Below, in pieces: positions 24,215 to 32,962 of a DNA stretch of 64,000 nucleotides; within the stretch, counting starts at the first letter, position 1, and every line of letters begins with the position of its first letter. The stretch is taken from positions 1-64,000 of the forward strand of contig JAEDFM010000003.1 of the NCBI GenBank assembly GCA_016292805.1. Direction: 5' to 3'. The notes under the pieces are model-generated. The model was not told the origin of the DNA. It ran no database searches and saw only the letters and a list, made by a program, of their open reading frames with translations. The position numbers and the translations under genes are program-made. The stretch is from Treponema sp. Its GTDB lineage: Bacteria; Spirochaetota; Spirochaetia; Treponematales; Treponemataceae.

Positions 24215-25474
24215 ATGAAAAAATCCATATTAATCAGTTTATTGCTTGCTGTTGCACTGGTTTCTCCATTATTCGCTAAGTCTAAAAAATCAGCTGCTGC
24301 AGAAGAAGAAACCATTCAGAGTGATGTTCCGGAAATGGGAGTTTTTTCTGACTGGAAAAAGGTTCGCAGCAGAAGAATCGATAAAATTTTTGGAAGAATA
24401 AGAATCAGGGTTCTTCCTGGAAGAGGAACCTTTAATATTGGTGCTGTAAACGAAAGCGAAAAAACAATCAGTATCCTTTCTAATATGAATGAATATACAT
24501 CAACATATTTTTCTCTCCGATGTGGAAAAAAGATTTATAAGCTTCATGACAGTGCAGATGTAAAGACAAAAGCTCGTCTTTTAGATGATAAAGTTCAGAT
24601 TATTTATTCAGTAAACGGCACAGCTGATGTTCTTGTTGAATTTATTCCTGTAGAAAGTCAGTATGGTGAAGGTTACGATGTACTTCGTATTCAGACTACC
24701 GTAACAAATACAGGTAAAAAGGCTGCAGAATTTGCCTTAAAGAATGTAATGGATACAGTTCTTGGGGAAGCAGATTTATATCATTTCTATACAGCAGATA
24801 ATGTGCCAATTAAGAGCGAAGCTAGTTTTAGAACTATGGCTAATTCCCCTTATTTCAACTCAAAGAATAAGGCAGCATGGTGTCAGTTCCTTCTTGATGG
24901 AGCAGATGTTACACCAACAGATATTGTTGCTCTTGGAAATTACGCAACAGTAGACAGTTCTACTTGGGAACCGGATATGTCTTCATACAGAACTTTTGAT
25001 ACAGTAACTTCCTATAACAATTCAGCTGTAGGTATTTTGTGGCCAGCTAAACGTTTAAGTAAAATGCAGACTATGCAGTCAGTTTATTATATTGCCTTTG
25101 CAACAGATGGAAATATTCCTTTTGGTGAAGAATTTATTAATCTTAAAACTGCACAGATGAAAAATTCAGCAGCAGCCGCAGGTATTATTGCTGGAACAAA
25201 GAAACAGAATGACACTTCTAAAGTTGTTACAGAAAACCAGGAACAGGAAGAAGTTTCAGAAGTTATTTCTGTAAGTAAAGAACAAACAAAAACTGTTATT
25301 GATGAAGAACCTTCTTCAAAAAATCTTCCAAAGGAACTTCTTACACCTGAATATGTTGAAGGCCTGTTAAAGAGAATTGATGAACTTAAAGCAGGGGATC
25401 AGACAATCAATAAAGAAGAATTAAAAACTTTGAATGATGAACTTGATTTCATCCTTTCAATTATGAGGAGCTAG
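24215..25474 (+). CDS. Secreted hypothetical envelope protein
   Basis: About 419 residues from ATG 24215, chosen over a TTG four codons upstream because GAGG lies at 24205-24209 and the protein then starts MKKSILISLLLAVALVSPLF, a classical signal peptide. The mature part is beta-rich (KIFGRIRIRVLPGRGTFNIG, VLRIQTTVTNTGKKAAEFAL) and looks like a periplasmic beta-sandwich; a Lys/Glu-rich linker and a short helical tail end it. I do not recognise a named family. It is flanked by two TPR proteins in the operon, suggesting an envelope complex. Confidence 0.65.
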   Translation: MKKSILISLLLAVALVSPLFAKSKKSAAAEEETIQSDVPEMGVFSDWKKVRSRRIDKIFGRIRIRVLPGRGTFNIGAVNESEKTISILSNMNEYTSTYFSLRCGKKIYKLHDSADVKTKARLLDDKVQIIYSVNGTADVLVEFIPVESQYGEGYDVLRIQTTVTNTGKKAAEFALKNVMDTVLGEADLYHFYTADNVPIKSEASFRTMANSPYFNSKNKAAWCQFLLDGADVTPTDIVALGNYATVDSSTWEPDMSSYRTFDTVTSYNNSAVGILWPAKRLSKMQTMQSVYYIAFATDGNIPFGEEFINLKTAQMKNSAAAAGIIAGTKKQNDTSKVVTENQEQEEVSEVISVSKEQTKTVIDEEPSSKNLPKELLTPEYVEGLLKRIDELKAGDQTINKEELKTLNDELDFILSIMRS

Positions 25475-25478
25475 GATA

Positions 25479-26567
25479 ATGGCAAAGGATGTTCTGACCC
25501 TTGCCTGGTCTGAAATGCGCCGCCGCAAATTTGCTTCGGCTATTAAGCTGCTGGAAAGTAAGGCTGAACTTTATGAAGACAATTTTGAATTCTATCTTGC
25601 AACAGGTATTGCCTGCCTTTATGCAGGTGATATTGGTTCTGCTTCTTCATATTTTCAGAGAGCAAGACACATAAGTCTTACAGATACCAGATTACTTTTA
25701 GGGCAGGCTGCAATTTTTATGCGTCGTGGTGATGTTGACCGAGCCCTTCAATATTATTTTGAAATCAAAGAAAATGAACCTGAAAATAAAATTGCTGCTC
25801 AGGCTATGGAATTTATCCGTACTCATGGCGATTATGACACAATCTGCAGATGGGTAGATACTGGTAAAATTGAACAGTTTTATCCGCCTCTTGGTGTAAA
25901 TCCAAATAAAGTATGGGCATTTATAATTCCAATTTTTGCTTGTATTCTTGGAGTTGTGGTGGCAATCAAGATTATTCCGGGGCCTGGTACTTTTGATGGC
26001 CCAAGAGCCAATCTTGCAAATCTTGAACTTTCTGCAGATGAAAAAACTTCTGCAAAAGAAAGCGATTTGACCACACAGTCATATAAGTTCATTCTTACAA
26101 ATAAAGAAATTACAAAGCGGTATTCAAATGCATTGCAATATTTCCAGGAACATCGTGATAATGCCGCACAGATAGAAATTAATACTATACTTAATTCAGA
26201 TGCAACTTTATCAATTAAGCAGAAAGCACAGATTCTGGCAGGATATCTTGAGATTCCAGATTTTGACTCTATAAAAGATATTCCGTCTTATTCTGATGTA
26301 AAAGCTCAGACATTTCTTTATCAGGATTGCTGGGTTGCCTGGGGTGGTAAAGTTTCTAACGCTGTTACTTACGAGGATGGTTCCTATAGCTGTGAACTTC
26401 TGGTTGGTGATGAAACTCTGGCTCATTATGAAGGTAATGTTCCAGTTCGTTTTACAGCGGTTCCTATGGTTGAAGGCAGTAAACCGGTAAAGATTTTAGG
26501 GCAGGTTGCCATTCAGGATGGGGAGTTGTTAATTAAGGGAAGAGCTGTGTACCAGAGTGTGCACTAA
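25479..26567 (+). CDS. TPR protein with a single membrane segment
   Basis: 362 residues. N-terminal TPR repeats (about 1-110: KFASAIKLLESKAELYEDNF, YLATGIACLYAGDIGSASSY), one membrane segment at about 147-168 (WAFIIPIFACILGVVVAIKI), then an acidic helical linker and a C-terminal beta-rich part (about 270-360: VAWGGKVSNAVTYEDGSYSC), which may be OB-like. Topology is N-in, C-out. It begins 5 bp after the preceding stop. No known family name. It immediately precedes the recA promoter region. Confidence 0.7.
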   Translation: MAKDVLTLAWSEMRRRKFASAIKLLESKAELYEDNFEFYLATGIACLYAGDIGSASSYFQRARHISLTDTRLLLGQAAIFMRRGDVDRALQYYFEIKENEPENKIAAQAMEFIRTHGDYDTICRWVDTGKIEQFYPPLGVNPNKVWAFIIPIFACILGVVVAIKIIPGPGTFDGPRANLANLELSADEKTSAKESDLTTQSYKFILTNKEITKRYSNALQYFQEHRDNAAQIEINTILNSDATLSIKQKAQILAGYLEIPDFDSIKDIPSYSDVKAQTFLYQDCWVAWGGKVSNAVTYEDGSYSCELLVGDETLAHYEGNVPVRFTAVPMVEGSKPVKILGQVAIQDGELLIKGRAVYQSVH

Positions 26568-26664
26568 AATATAAAAAATTTGCATTTTTTTTAAAAATTT
26601 TTGCTGAAATTTTGTAAAAAGTGATTAACTTGGGCCATATTATATACGGGAGGAAGGTGGCTGA

Positions 26665-27807
26665 ATGTCTAGTTCAAATTCTAATGCGATGGATACATCG
26701 GAAAAAATGAAGGCTTTGGAGGCTGCGCGTCTTCAGATTGAAAAACAGTTCGGACAGGGAGCAATTATGAAGCTTGGCGATAAAGCTAATGCTGCAGGAA
26801 TTGAAGTTATCCCATCTGGTTCTATTTTACTTGATGAAGCACTTGGTATTGGCGGTTATCCAAAGGGTCGTGTAATTGAAATGTATGGTCCTGAGTCGTC
26901 TGGTAAGACTACTTTGGCTTTGCATGCTATTGCTGAGTCTCAGAAGTTAGGTGGTGTTGCTGCGTTTGTTGATGCAGAACATGCTCTTGATCCTGTTTAT
27001 GCTAAGAATCTTGGTGTAAATATTGATGAACTTTGGGTTTCTCAGCCAGATACTGGAGAACAGGCTCTTGAAATTACAGAGAACTTAGTTCGCAGTGGTG
27101 CTGTTGATATTGTTGTTGTAGACTCTGTTGCAGCTCTTACACCAGAAAAAGAAATTGAAGGTGAAATGGGTGATGCTGTTATGGGTATGCAGGCTCGCTT
27201 AATGAGCCAGGCTTTGCGTAAGCTTACTGCAATTATTGGAAAATCAAATTGTATTGTAATTTTCATTAACCAGATCCGTATGAAGATTGGTGTTATGTTT
27301 GGAAATCCAGAAACAACAACTGGTGGACAGGCATTGAAATTCTATTCTTCTGTTCGTCTTGAAATTCGTCGTATTGAAACAATTGACGGTAAAGGTGATG
27401 AAGATGCTCTTGGAAACAGAGTAAGAGTTAAGGTTGTAAAGAACAAGGTTGCGCCTCCATTCAGAAAGTGTGAGCTTGATATTTACTTTGGAAAAGGTAT
27501 TTCTTGGTCTGCAAGTTTACTTGATTCGGCTGTTAAACATGGAATTATTGATAAACGTGGTGCCTGGTATACAATGGGTGAAGAGAAAATCGGGCAGGGA
27601 AAAGAAAATGCAGTTAACTTCATTGAATCTAATCCTGAAATCGCCGCTGATATCGAGAAAAAAGTCCGTGCAACAGTATTTCCTGGTCAGGTAATTGAAG
27701 AAAAAGAAGCTCCTAAAAAAGCTGCTAAGGCAACTGCTGCAAAAGCTGCTGCTGGCGAAGCTCCTGCTGCAACTGAATCAGCTGCATCACAGGAAGGACT
27801 TTTCTAA
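26665..27807 (+). CDS. recA: Recombinase RecA
   Basis: 380 residues. Core motifs are intact: Walker A GPESSGKTT (about 72-80), EHALDPVYAKNLGV, Walker B VVVDSVAAL, MSQALRKLTA (L1 region), IFINQIRMKIGVMFG and ETTTGGQALKFYSSVR (L2). It forms the ATP-dependent filament for homologous recombination and induces SOS by LexA cleavage where present. The C-terminus is an unusual Lys/Ala-rich tail (KKAAKATAAKAAAGEAPAA) rather than the acidic tail of E. coli RecA. GGGAGGAAGG precedes the ATG. A TATTAT-like -10 lies at about 26638; I see no clear LexA-type operator. Confidence 0.98.
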   Translation: MSSSNSNAMDTSEKMKALEAARLQIEKQFGQGAIMKLGDKANAAGIEVIPSGSILLDEALGIGGYPKGRVIEMYGPESSGKTTLALHAIAESQKLGGVAAFVDAEHALDPVYAKNLGVNIDELWVSQPDTGEQALEITENLVRSGAVDIVVVDSVAALTPEKEIEGEMGDAVMGMQARLMSQALRKLTAIIGKSNCIVIFINQIRMKIGVMFGNPETTTGGQALKFYSSVRLEIRRIETIDGKGDEDALGNRVRVKVVKNKVAPPFRKCELDIYFGKGISWSASLLDSAVKHGIIDKRGAWYTMGEEKIGQGKENAVNFIESNPEIAADIEKKVRATVFPGQVIEEKEAPKKAAKATAAKAAAGEAPAATESAASQEGLF

Positions 27808-27813
27808 ACTTTA

Positions 27814-28359
27814 ATGAAACGGGTTTTACTAGGTCTTGGTTCCAATAAATCTTTTCAAAACATGGCACCTTTAGATTTACTGAAGTGTGCCTGCAGAGAT
27901 TTGTCTGGATGTTTAGCTGAACCTTCATTTTCATCGGTATATAAAACCAAAGCCATGTATGTTGAGGATCAGGAAGATTTTTACAATATGTGTGTGCAAG
28001 GTTTTGTTGCCGATGATTTAGATCCTTTCCAATTTTTAAAAACAATAAATCAAATTGAAGCAAAATATGGCCGTGACCGTTCAAAAGAAATCAGGTTTGG
28101 TGCCAGATCTTTAGATATTGATATAGAACTTTTTGGTGATGAACATATAGATCATCCGGATTTACAGATTCCCCATCCAAGAGTTGAGGAAAGATTGTTT
28201 GTTTTAATTCCTGCTACTGAAGTTTTAAATGAAACTGCCGATGAATTAATTAGGGGAAAATATATTGAAAGTCTGGAAGTCCTTAAAGGAACTGAAGATT
28301 TTGAAAGTATAAAAAAAGTAGTTCCCGCTCAGGTGGTTCAAAAATGGAACAGGAATTAA
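27814..28359 (+). CDS. folK: HPPK, 2-amino-4-hydroxy-6-hydroxymethyldihydropteridine pyrophosphokinase
   Basis: 181 residues. It begins KRVLLGLGSNKSFQN (family LGSN), has the FYNMC strand, the YGRDRSKEIRFGARSLDIDI loop (family GRxRxxRwGPRxLDiDi) and IPHPRVEERLFVLIP. It transfers pyrophosphate from ATP to the pterin in folate biosynthesis. The family GPR is GAR here, a mild substitution. It starts 6 bp after recA without a clear ribosome site and overlaps scpA by 16 bp. Other folate genes are not in the window. Confidence 0.95.
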   Translation: MKRVLLGLGSNKSFQNMAPLDLLKCACRDLSGCLAEPSFSSVYKTKAMYVEDQEDFYNMCVQGFVADDLDPFQFLKTINQIEAKYGRDRSKEIRFGARSLDIDIELFGDEHIDHPDLQIPHPRVEERLFVLIPATEVLNETADELIRGKYIESLEVLKGTEDFESIKKVVPAQVVQKWNRN

Positions 28360-29165
28360 ATAATCAGAATAATTCAGAAACAGCAGTTGCTACAAAAACA
28401 AAACGGGCTTATAAAGCAGGGGAATTTGAAGGTCCTCTTGATTTACTTTGGTCTTTAATCCGCGAAAGTAAAGTTAATATTTACGATATTCCAATTGCAC
28501 AAATTACAGAACAGTATCTTGAATATCTTGATTATGCAGTTCAGACAGATTTAGGTGATCTTTCTGAATTTTACAGCTGGGCTGCAAAATTAATCTATAT
28601 TAAAAGTCGTATGCTTCTTCCTGTAGAGGTTGCCTATGATGATGAAGATGAAGAAGATCCTCGTCAGGAACTTGTTGATACTCTTATTGAATATCAGCGC
28701 TTCAAGAAACTTACAGCTCTTATGGAAGAACAGGAAGATGATTCTGAATGGAACTTTGAACGAAAAAAGATTCAGCGGGTTCTGCCATTTGATGACAGCG
28801 AAGGAATGTGGGAAGAAGTTGATACCTGGGAATTGCTTCAGCAGATGCAGGATATTTTTAAAGGAATTATGCGTCAGTATTCAAATGATACCATTTTGAA
28901 TATGTATGAAGAAATTTCTGTAAATGAAAAAATTACTTTAATGAACGAATTGCTGGAAGATAAAAAATCCTGTCTGTTTACAGACCTGCTTACTCGTCCA
29001 GGAAATGAAATGGATGTTGTTTGTTCGTTTATGGCAATCCTTGAAGCTGTTAAGTTCAAGATGATTACTATCTTCCAAAATAAGCTTTTTGGTGATATAA
29101 AGATATGCATTCGTGAAGATAATTCAGGATATGTTCCAACTGAGGAAGAACTTACTTCCAACTAA
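28344..29165 (+). CDS. scpA: Segregation and condensation protein A
   Basis: 273 residues. The kleisin N-terminus FEGPLDLLWSLIRESKVNIYD is diagnostic (family FEGPLDLLLxLI), followed by IAQITEQYLEYL, AAKLIYIKSRMLLP and the acidic DEDEEDPRQEL linker; the C-terminal winged-helix part ends FGDIKICIRED. It bridges the Smc ATPase heads and, with ScpB, forms the bacterial condensin. The start codon lies inside folK, which suggests translational coupling. Confidence 0.95.
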   Translation: MEQELNNQNNSETAVATKTKRAYKAGEFEGPLDLLWSLIRESKVNIYDIPIAQITEQYLEYLDYAVQTDLGDLSEFYSWAAKLIYIKSRMLLPVEVAYDDEDEEDPRQELVDTLIEYQRFKKLTALMEEQEDDSEWNFERKKIQRVLPFDDSEGMWEEVDTWELLQQMQDIFKGIMRQYSNDTILNMYEEISVNEKITLMNELLEDKKSCLFTDLLTRPGNEMDVVCSFMAILEAVKFKMITIFQNKLFGDIKICIREDNSGYVPTEEELTSN

Positions 29166-29191
29166 TAAAATAATACCAGGAATAAAAACAG

Positions 29192-29731
29192 ATGGATTTT
29201 AGCAAAGAAACTGCATTGTGCGAAACAATTTTATTTTTAGAAAGTGAACCTCTAACTCCAAAGGTTTTGTCTAATAAGGCACAGCTTTCTGAAGAAGTTG
29301 TAGAAAAATGTCTTGAAAAGCTTAAGGAAAAGTATAGTGCAGAAGATTCTGGTATTGAACTCAGTATGGTTACTGGTGGATGGTGTTTAACACCTAAAAA
29401 AGAATACTGGGAAGTATTAAAAGAGTTTTACGGTTCTAAACGAGATGGTCGTCTTTCAAAATCTGCTATGGAAACTCTTGCTATTATTGCATACTCACAG
29501 CCAATTACCCGTGCAGAAGTAGAACAACTTCGTGGTGTTGGTGTAGATAATATGATTCGTCTTTTGATAGAACGAAACCTGATTAAAGAAGTAGGTAAGA
29601 AGGAAGTTCCTGGCCGCCCAACTTTATTCGGTACAACTAAGGAATTCTTAAAATTATTCCACCTAAATTCAATTTCAGAACTTCCAAAACTTGATGAAGA
29701 TGATGAAAAACGATTCGAACTTGCCCGCTAA
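29192..29731 (+). CDS. scpB: Segregation and condensation protein B
   Basis: 179 residues with two winged-helix domains. Diagnostic segments are ETILFLESEPLTPKVL, LSMVTGGWCLTPKKEYWEVL, LSKSAMETLAIIAYSQPITR, RGVGVDNMIRLLIERNLI and GRPTLFGTTKEFLKLF. It dimerises and binds ScpA in the Smc-ScpAB condensin. It follows scpA by 26 bp with AGGAA as ribosome site. The last part overlaps the next gene's reading frame. Confidence 0.96.
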   Translation: MDFSKETALCETILFLESEPLTPKVLSNKAQLSEEVVEKCLEKLKEKYSAEDSGIELSMVTGGWCLTPKKEYWEVLKEFYGSKRDGRLSKSAMETLAIIAYSQPITRAEVEQLRGVGVDNMIRLLIERNLIKEVGKKEVPGRPTLFGTTKEFLKLFHLNSISELPKLDEDDEKRFELAR

Positions 29732-30476
29732 TAAAACTGCAGAAGGAGATTCAATACGTCTGCAGGCTTATCTTGCTCATTGTGGTGTTGCCAGCCGCCG
29801 TGCCTCTGAAAAAATAATTCTTGATGGTCGTGTTGAAGTTAATGGTCAGATTGTAACTGAACTTGGTACAAAGGTTACTGATTCTGATGAAGTTAAAGTT
29901 GACGGTAAAAAAATTCAGCTTGAAAGTGTAAAAAGATATGTTCTGCTAAATAAACCAGCTGGATTTGTCTGTTCGTCGGCAGATGAAAAAGGTCGTGCAG
30001 TAGCCGCAGATTTATTAAAAGAAAAATATACTGAACGACTCTATAATGTAGGTCGTCTTGATATGTATAGTAAAGGAATGATTCTTTTTACAAATGACGG
30101 CGATTTTGCGGCAAAGCTTTCCCATCCTTCAAGTCAGATTGAAAAAGAATATGTAGTAGAAACTAGTCAGGACATTTCTGAAGAATTCTGTCGTAATTTT
30201 GAGGGTGGTATTAGAGTAGAAGGAAAATTCTATAAATGTGTTTCCTGTAAAATACTAAAGCCACGAAAAATTGCTATAATTTTGATAGAAGGAAAAAATA
30301 GGGAAATCCGAAATGTCCTTGAATCTCAAAATATCGGTACAAAATCACTGGTTCGTGTAAGAATTGGAAGTGTTGAACTTGGTGATTTAAGACCTGGTGA
30401 TTCCAGAGATTTAAGCCCTGCAGAGGTAAAAAGTCTGCTGGCTTTATGTGAAGATGATAAAAAAGAAAAATGGTAA
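29703..30476 (+). CDS. rRNA pseudouridine synthase (RsuA/RluB family)
   Basis: About 257 residues. An S4 RNA-binding domain (LQAYLAHCGVASRRASEKII, GRVEVNGQ) is followed by the catalytic domain with YNVGRLDMYSKGMILFTNDG (motif II, catalytic Asp in GRLDxxxxG) and the GKNREIRNVL motif. It makes a pseudouridine in ribosomal RNA; RluB versus RsuA specificity cannot be decided. The start is unclear. ATG codons at 29694-29703 lie inside scpB without a ribosome site, while the only good site (AGAAGGAG, 29741-29748) precedes an in-frame ATA at 29754, just where the family normally starts. Confidence 0.92.
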   Translation: MKNDSNLPANKTAEGDSIRLQAYLAHCGVASRRASEKIILDGRVEVNGQIVTELGTKVTDSDEVKVDGKKIQLESVKRYVLLNKPAGFVCSSADEKGRAVAADLLKEKYTERLYNVGRLDMYSKGMILFTNDGDFAAKLSHPSSQIEKEYVVETSQDISEEFCRNFEGGIRVEGKFYKCVSCKILKPRKIAIILIEGKNREIRNVLESQNIGTKSLVRVRIGSVELGDLRPGDSRDLSPAEVKSLLALCEDDKKEKW

Positions 30477-30521
30477 TTCCATATAATGCTGGCTGTTAAA
30501 GGTCGGTTTCAGGAGATAAAT

Positions 30522-31154
30522 ATGATTATTGCTATTGATGGACCAGCTGGAACTGGTAAAAGCACCATTGCTTCAATGATTGCGGAAAAACTTAACATCA
30601 CATTCTTAAACAGCGGTGGTTTTTACAGAACATTGACTATTGCTATTCTTGATGCCGGTATTGATTATAAAGATGAAAAAGCAACAGTGGATTTTTGTAA
30701 ACAGCAGAAAATTGAATATACAAAAGAAAGTCATTTTATTCTTAATGGAACTGATGTTACAGCTCATCTTCATGATGATAGAGTTGCTGCTAATGTTTCG
30801 CAGGTAAGTTCTATTGTAGAAGTCCGTCATTTTGTTAATGATTTAATGCGTGAAATTACAAAATCCTTAAGTATTGTCTGTGAAGGTCGTGATATGACCA
30901 CTGTTGTATTCCCAATGGCTGAATACAAGGTTTATCTTGATGCCAGTTCAGAGGTTCGTGCTCAGCGCCGTTTTGATCAGGGGGTCAGTGATATGACTTT
31001 TGAAGAAATTAAGGCTGCAATCGAAAAGCGGGATGAGATGGATAAAAATAAAAAAGAGGGGAGTTTAAAGATTGCCCCAGATGCACTTTATATTGATACT
31101 TCAAACTTGACGATAGAAAAAGTTTGTGAGATAATATTAAAACAAATTTCATAA
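30522..31154 (+). CDS. cmk: Cytidylate kinase
   Basis: 210 residues from ATG 30522, chosen over one 12 codons upstream because CAGGAG precedes it and the family starts here (MIIAIDGPAGTGKST, P-loop at 8-15). Other marks: LNSGGFYRT (family D(S/T)GAMYRa), CEGRDMTTVVFPMAEYKVYL and the LID-region RAQRRFDQG. It phosphorylates CMP and dCMP. The S/G substitution in the SGGFYR segment is a mild departure. It directly precedes rpsA, a common bacterial arrangement. Confidence 0.94.
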   Translation: MIIAIDGPAGTGKSTIASMIAEKLNITFLNSGGFYRTLTIAILDAGIDYKDEKATVDFCKQQKIEYTKESHFILNGTDVTAHLHDDRVAANVSQVSSIVEVRHFVNDLMREITKSLSIVCEGRDMTTVVFPMAEYKVYLDASSEVRAQRRFDQGVSDMTFEEIKAAIEKRDEMDKNKKEGSLKIAPDALYIDTSNLTIEKVCEIILKQIS

Positions 31155-31170
31155 ATTAAAAGGTTTCAAA

Positions 31171-32883
31171 ATGGAAGAAATGGAAGTGGAAAAGGAAGTT
31201 GCCCAGAACTCCAAGGGTGATTTTCAGGCACAATTAGAGGAGTCCCTTAAAGAATTTAATGCACCACAGGCTGGTCAGTTTGTTGATGGTATCGTAATCC
31301 AGGTTACAAACGACTATGTTTATGTTGACATTGGTGACAAATCAGAGGGATTAATCCCTGTATCGGAGTTTGCAGAAGGTCTGCCAAAAGAAGGGGATAC
31401 TGTACATGCATTGTTGACAGGTCATAATCCAAATGGTCCTGTACTATCTAAGAAAAAGGCTGATTCTAAACGTTATTTGAAAGAAATTCAGCAGGCATGG
31501 AAAGACAAGACACCAGTAGAAGGTGTTATTGCTAAGATTGTTAAGAGTGGATACGAAGTAAATCTTGGCATTGATAAAGCTGCTTTCTTACCAATCAGCC
31601 AGGCTGATGCCGACAAGGTAGAAAAACCTGAAGAATTACTTGGTTTGAAATCTAAGTTCTATATTGAACGTCTTTATTCAGATAATAAACTTAACCCTGT
31701 TGTTAATCGCCGTAAATATCTTGAAGAAGCAATCGATTCTAAACGGGATGCATTCTTTGCTTCTACACAGATTGGTGATTCTGTAAAAGGTACAGTTAAG
31801 AGTTTTACAAGCTTTGGTGCATTCATTGATTTGGGTGGTTTTGATGGTCTTCTCCACATCAACGATATGAGCTGGGGACATGTAGCTCGTCCTAAAGACT
31901 TTGTTAAAAAAGGTCAGGAAATTGAACTTAAAGTTATTCGTCTTGATCCAGCAGAAAAGAGAATTAATCTTTCTCTCAAACATTTCTCTGAAGATCCATG
32001 GGTACACTTCGAAGAAAAATATCATGTAAATGACATTGTAAAAGGTAAAGTTACAAAACTTACTGAATTCGGTGCTTTCGTTGAACTTGAAGAAGGAATT
32101 GAAGGTCTTGTACACATCAGTGAATTCTCTTGGACAAAGAAAATCAACAAGCCTGGTGATATGGTAACTGTTGGCCAGGAAGTTGAAGCAATGATTCTTG
32201 GATATGATATCCAGGCTGGTCGTGTTTCTCTTGGTTTCAAACAGGCTACAGAAAATCCATGGGATACAATTTCTGAAAAATATCCAGAAGGAACAAAAGT
32301 AACTGGTAAAGTTGTAAAAACAACTAACATTGGTGCTTTTGTTGCTCTTGATGACGGAATTGATGCTTTCCTCCATGCAGATGATATTTCCTGGACAAAG
32401 AAAGTTAAACATCCAGGTAGCGAACTTACTGTAGGTCAGGAAATCGATGCAGTTATCATCGAATGTGATCCAGAAGCACACAAAATCAAGGTAGGAATTA
32501 AACAACTTACAGATGATCCTTGGAAGGCTTTTGCTGAAGAATATAAACCAGGTTCAACATTAGAAGGTGAAATTACTTCTATTACAGATTTTGGTTTGTT
32601 CGTAAAAGCTCCAAACGGAATTGAAGGTCTTGTAAATAAAGCAAACCTTTCAGATGAAAAAGATGTTCCATTTGAAGAAGCAGTTGCAAAATACAAGGTT
32701 GGAGATAAAATCAATGTTTACGTTGTAGACGTAAAAGTTGAAAAAGAACAGGTTGCATTCTCTGTACGCGAATATAAGAGAAAGCAGCAGCGGGATGAAA
32801 TTTCACAGTATATGGATTCAACAGATGATGATAATGGTTCATATACACTTGGTGATGCTTTCAAAGCTCAGAATAACGACTAA
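31171..32883 (+). CDS. rpsA: 30S ribosomal protein S1
   Basis: 570 residues with six S1 (OB-fold) repeats beginning near residues 35, 120, 205, 290, 375 and 462; repeats 3-6 show GxVxxxxxFGAFVxLxxGxxGLxHxSExSW (for example KGKVTKLTEFGAFVELEEG and EGLVHISEFSWTKK). It binds mRNA and helps load structured or SD-poor messages on the 30S subunit, which matters here because many genes lack Shine-Dalgarno sites. The length matches six-domain proteobacterial-type S1. It follows cmk by 16 bp and is closed by a terminator. Confidence 0.97.
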   Translation: MEEMEVEKEVAQNSKGDFQAQLEESLKEFNAPQAGQFVDGIVIQVTNDYVYVDIGDKSEGLIPVSEFAEGLPKEGDTVHALLTGHNPNGPVLSKKKADSKRYLKEIQQAWKDKTPVEGVIAKIVKSGYEVNLGIDKAAFLPISQADADKVEKPEELLGLKSKFYIERLYSDNKLNPVVNRRKYLEEAIDSKRDAFFASTQIGDSVKGTVKSFTSFGAFIDLGGFDGLLHINDMSWGHVARPKDFVKKGQEIELKVIRLDPAEKRINLSLKHFSEDPWVHFEEKYHVNDIVKGKVTKLTEFGAFVELEEGIEGLVHISEFSWTKKINKPGDMVTVGQEVEAMILGYDIQAGRVSLGFKQATENPWDTISEKYPEGTKVTGKVVKTTNIGAFVALDDGIDAFLHADDISWTKKVKHPGSELTVGQEIDAVIIECDPEAHKIKVGIKQLTDDPWKAFAEEYKPGSTLEGEITSITDFGLFVKAPNGIEGLVNKANLSDEKDVPFEEAVAKYKVGDKINVYVVDVKVEKEQVAFSVREYKRKQQRDEISQYMDSTDDDNGSYTLGDAFKAQNND

Positions 32884-32890
32884 ATTAAAT

Positions 32891-32920
32891 AGCAGGGTTT
32901 TAAAAAATCCTGCTTTTTTT
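32891..32920 (+). terminator. Rho-independent terminator after rpsA
   Basis: AGCAGG (32891-32896) pairs with CCTGCT (32909-32914), extendable through the T/A-rich loop, followed by a T tract. Confidence 0.85.
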
Positions 32921-32921
32921 G

Positions 32922-32962
32922 AAACGCATTGTAAGAGCTGTATTGGAGCTTGCAATGCGTTT
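32922..32962 (+). promoter_or_regulatory. Stem-loop sequestering the start of the NtrC-like gene
   Basis: AAACGCATTG (32922-32931) pairs with CAATGCGTTT (32953-32962), and four more pairs extend the stem to 14 bp. The AUG (32955-32957) lies in the stem and GGAG (32945-32948) in the loop. It starts two bases after the rpsA terminator. It may be a translational switch, or simply a second terminator, since TTTTATTTT follows. Confidence 0.5.
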
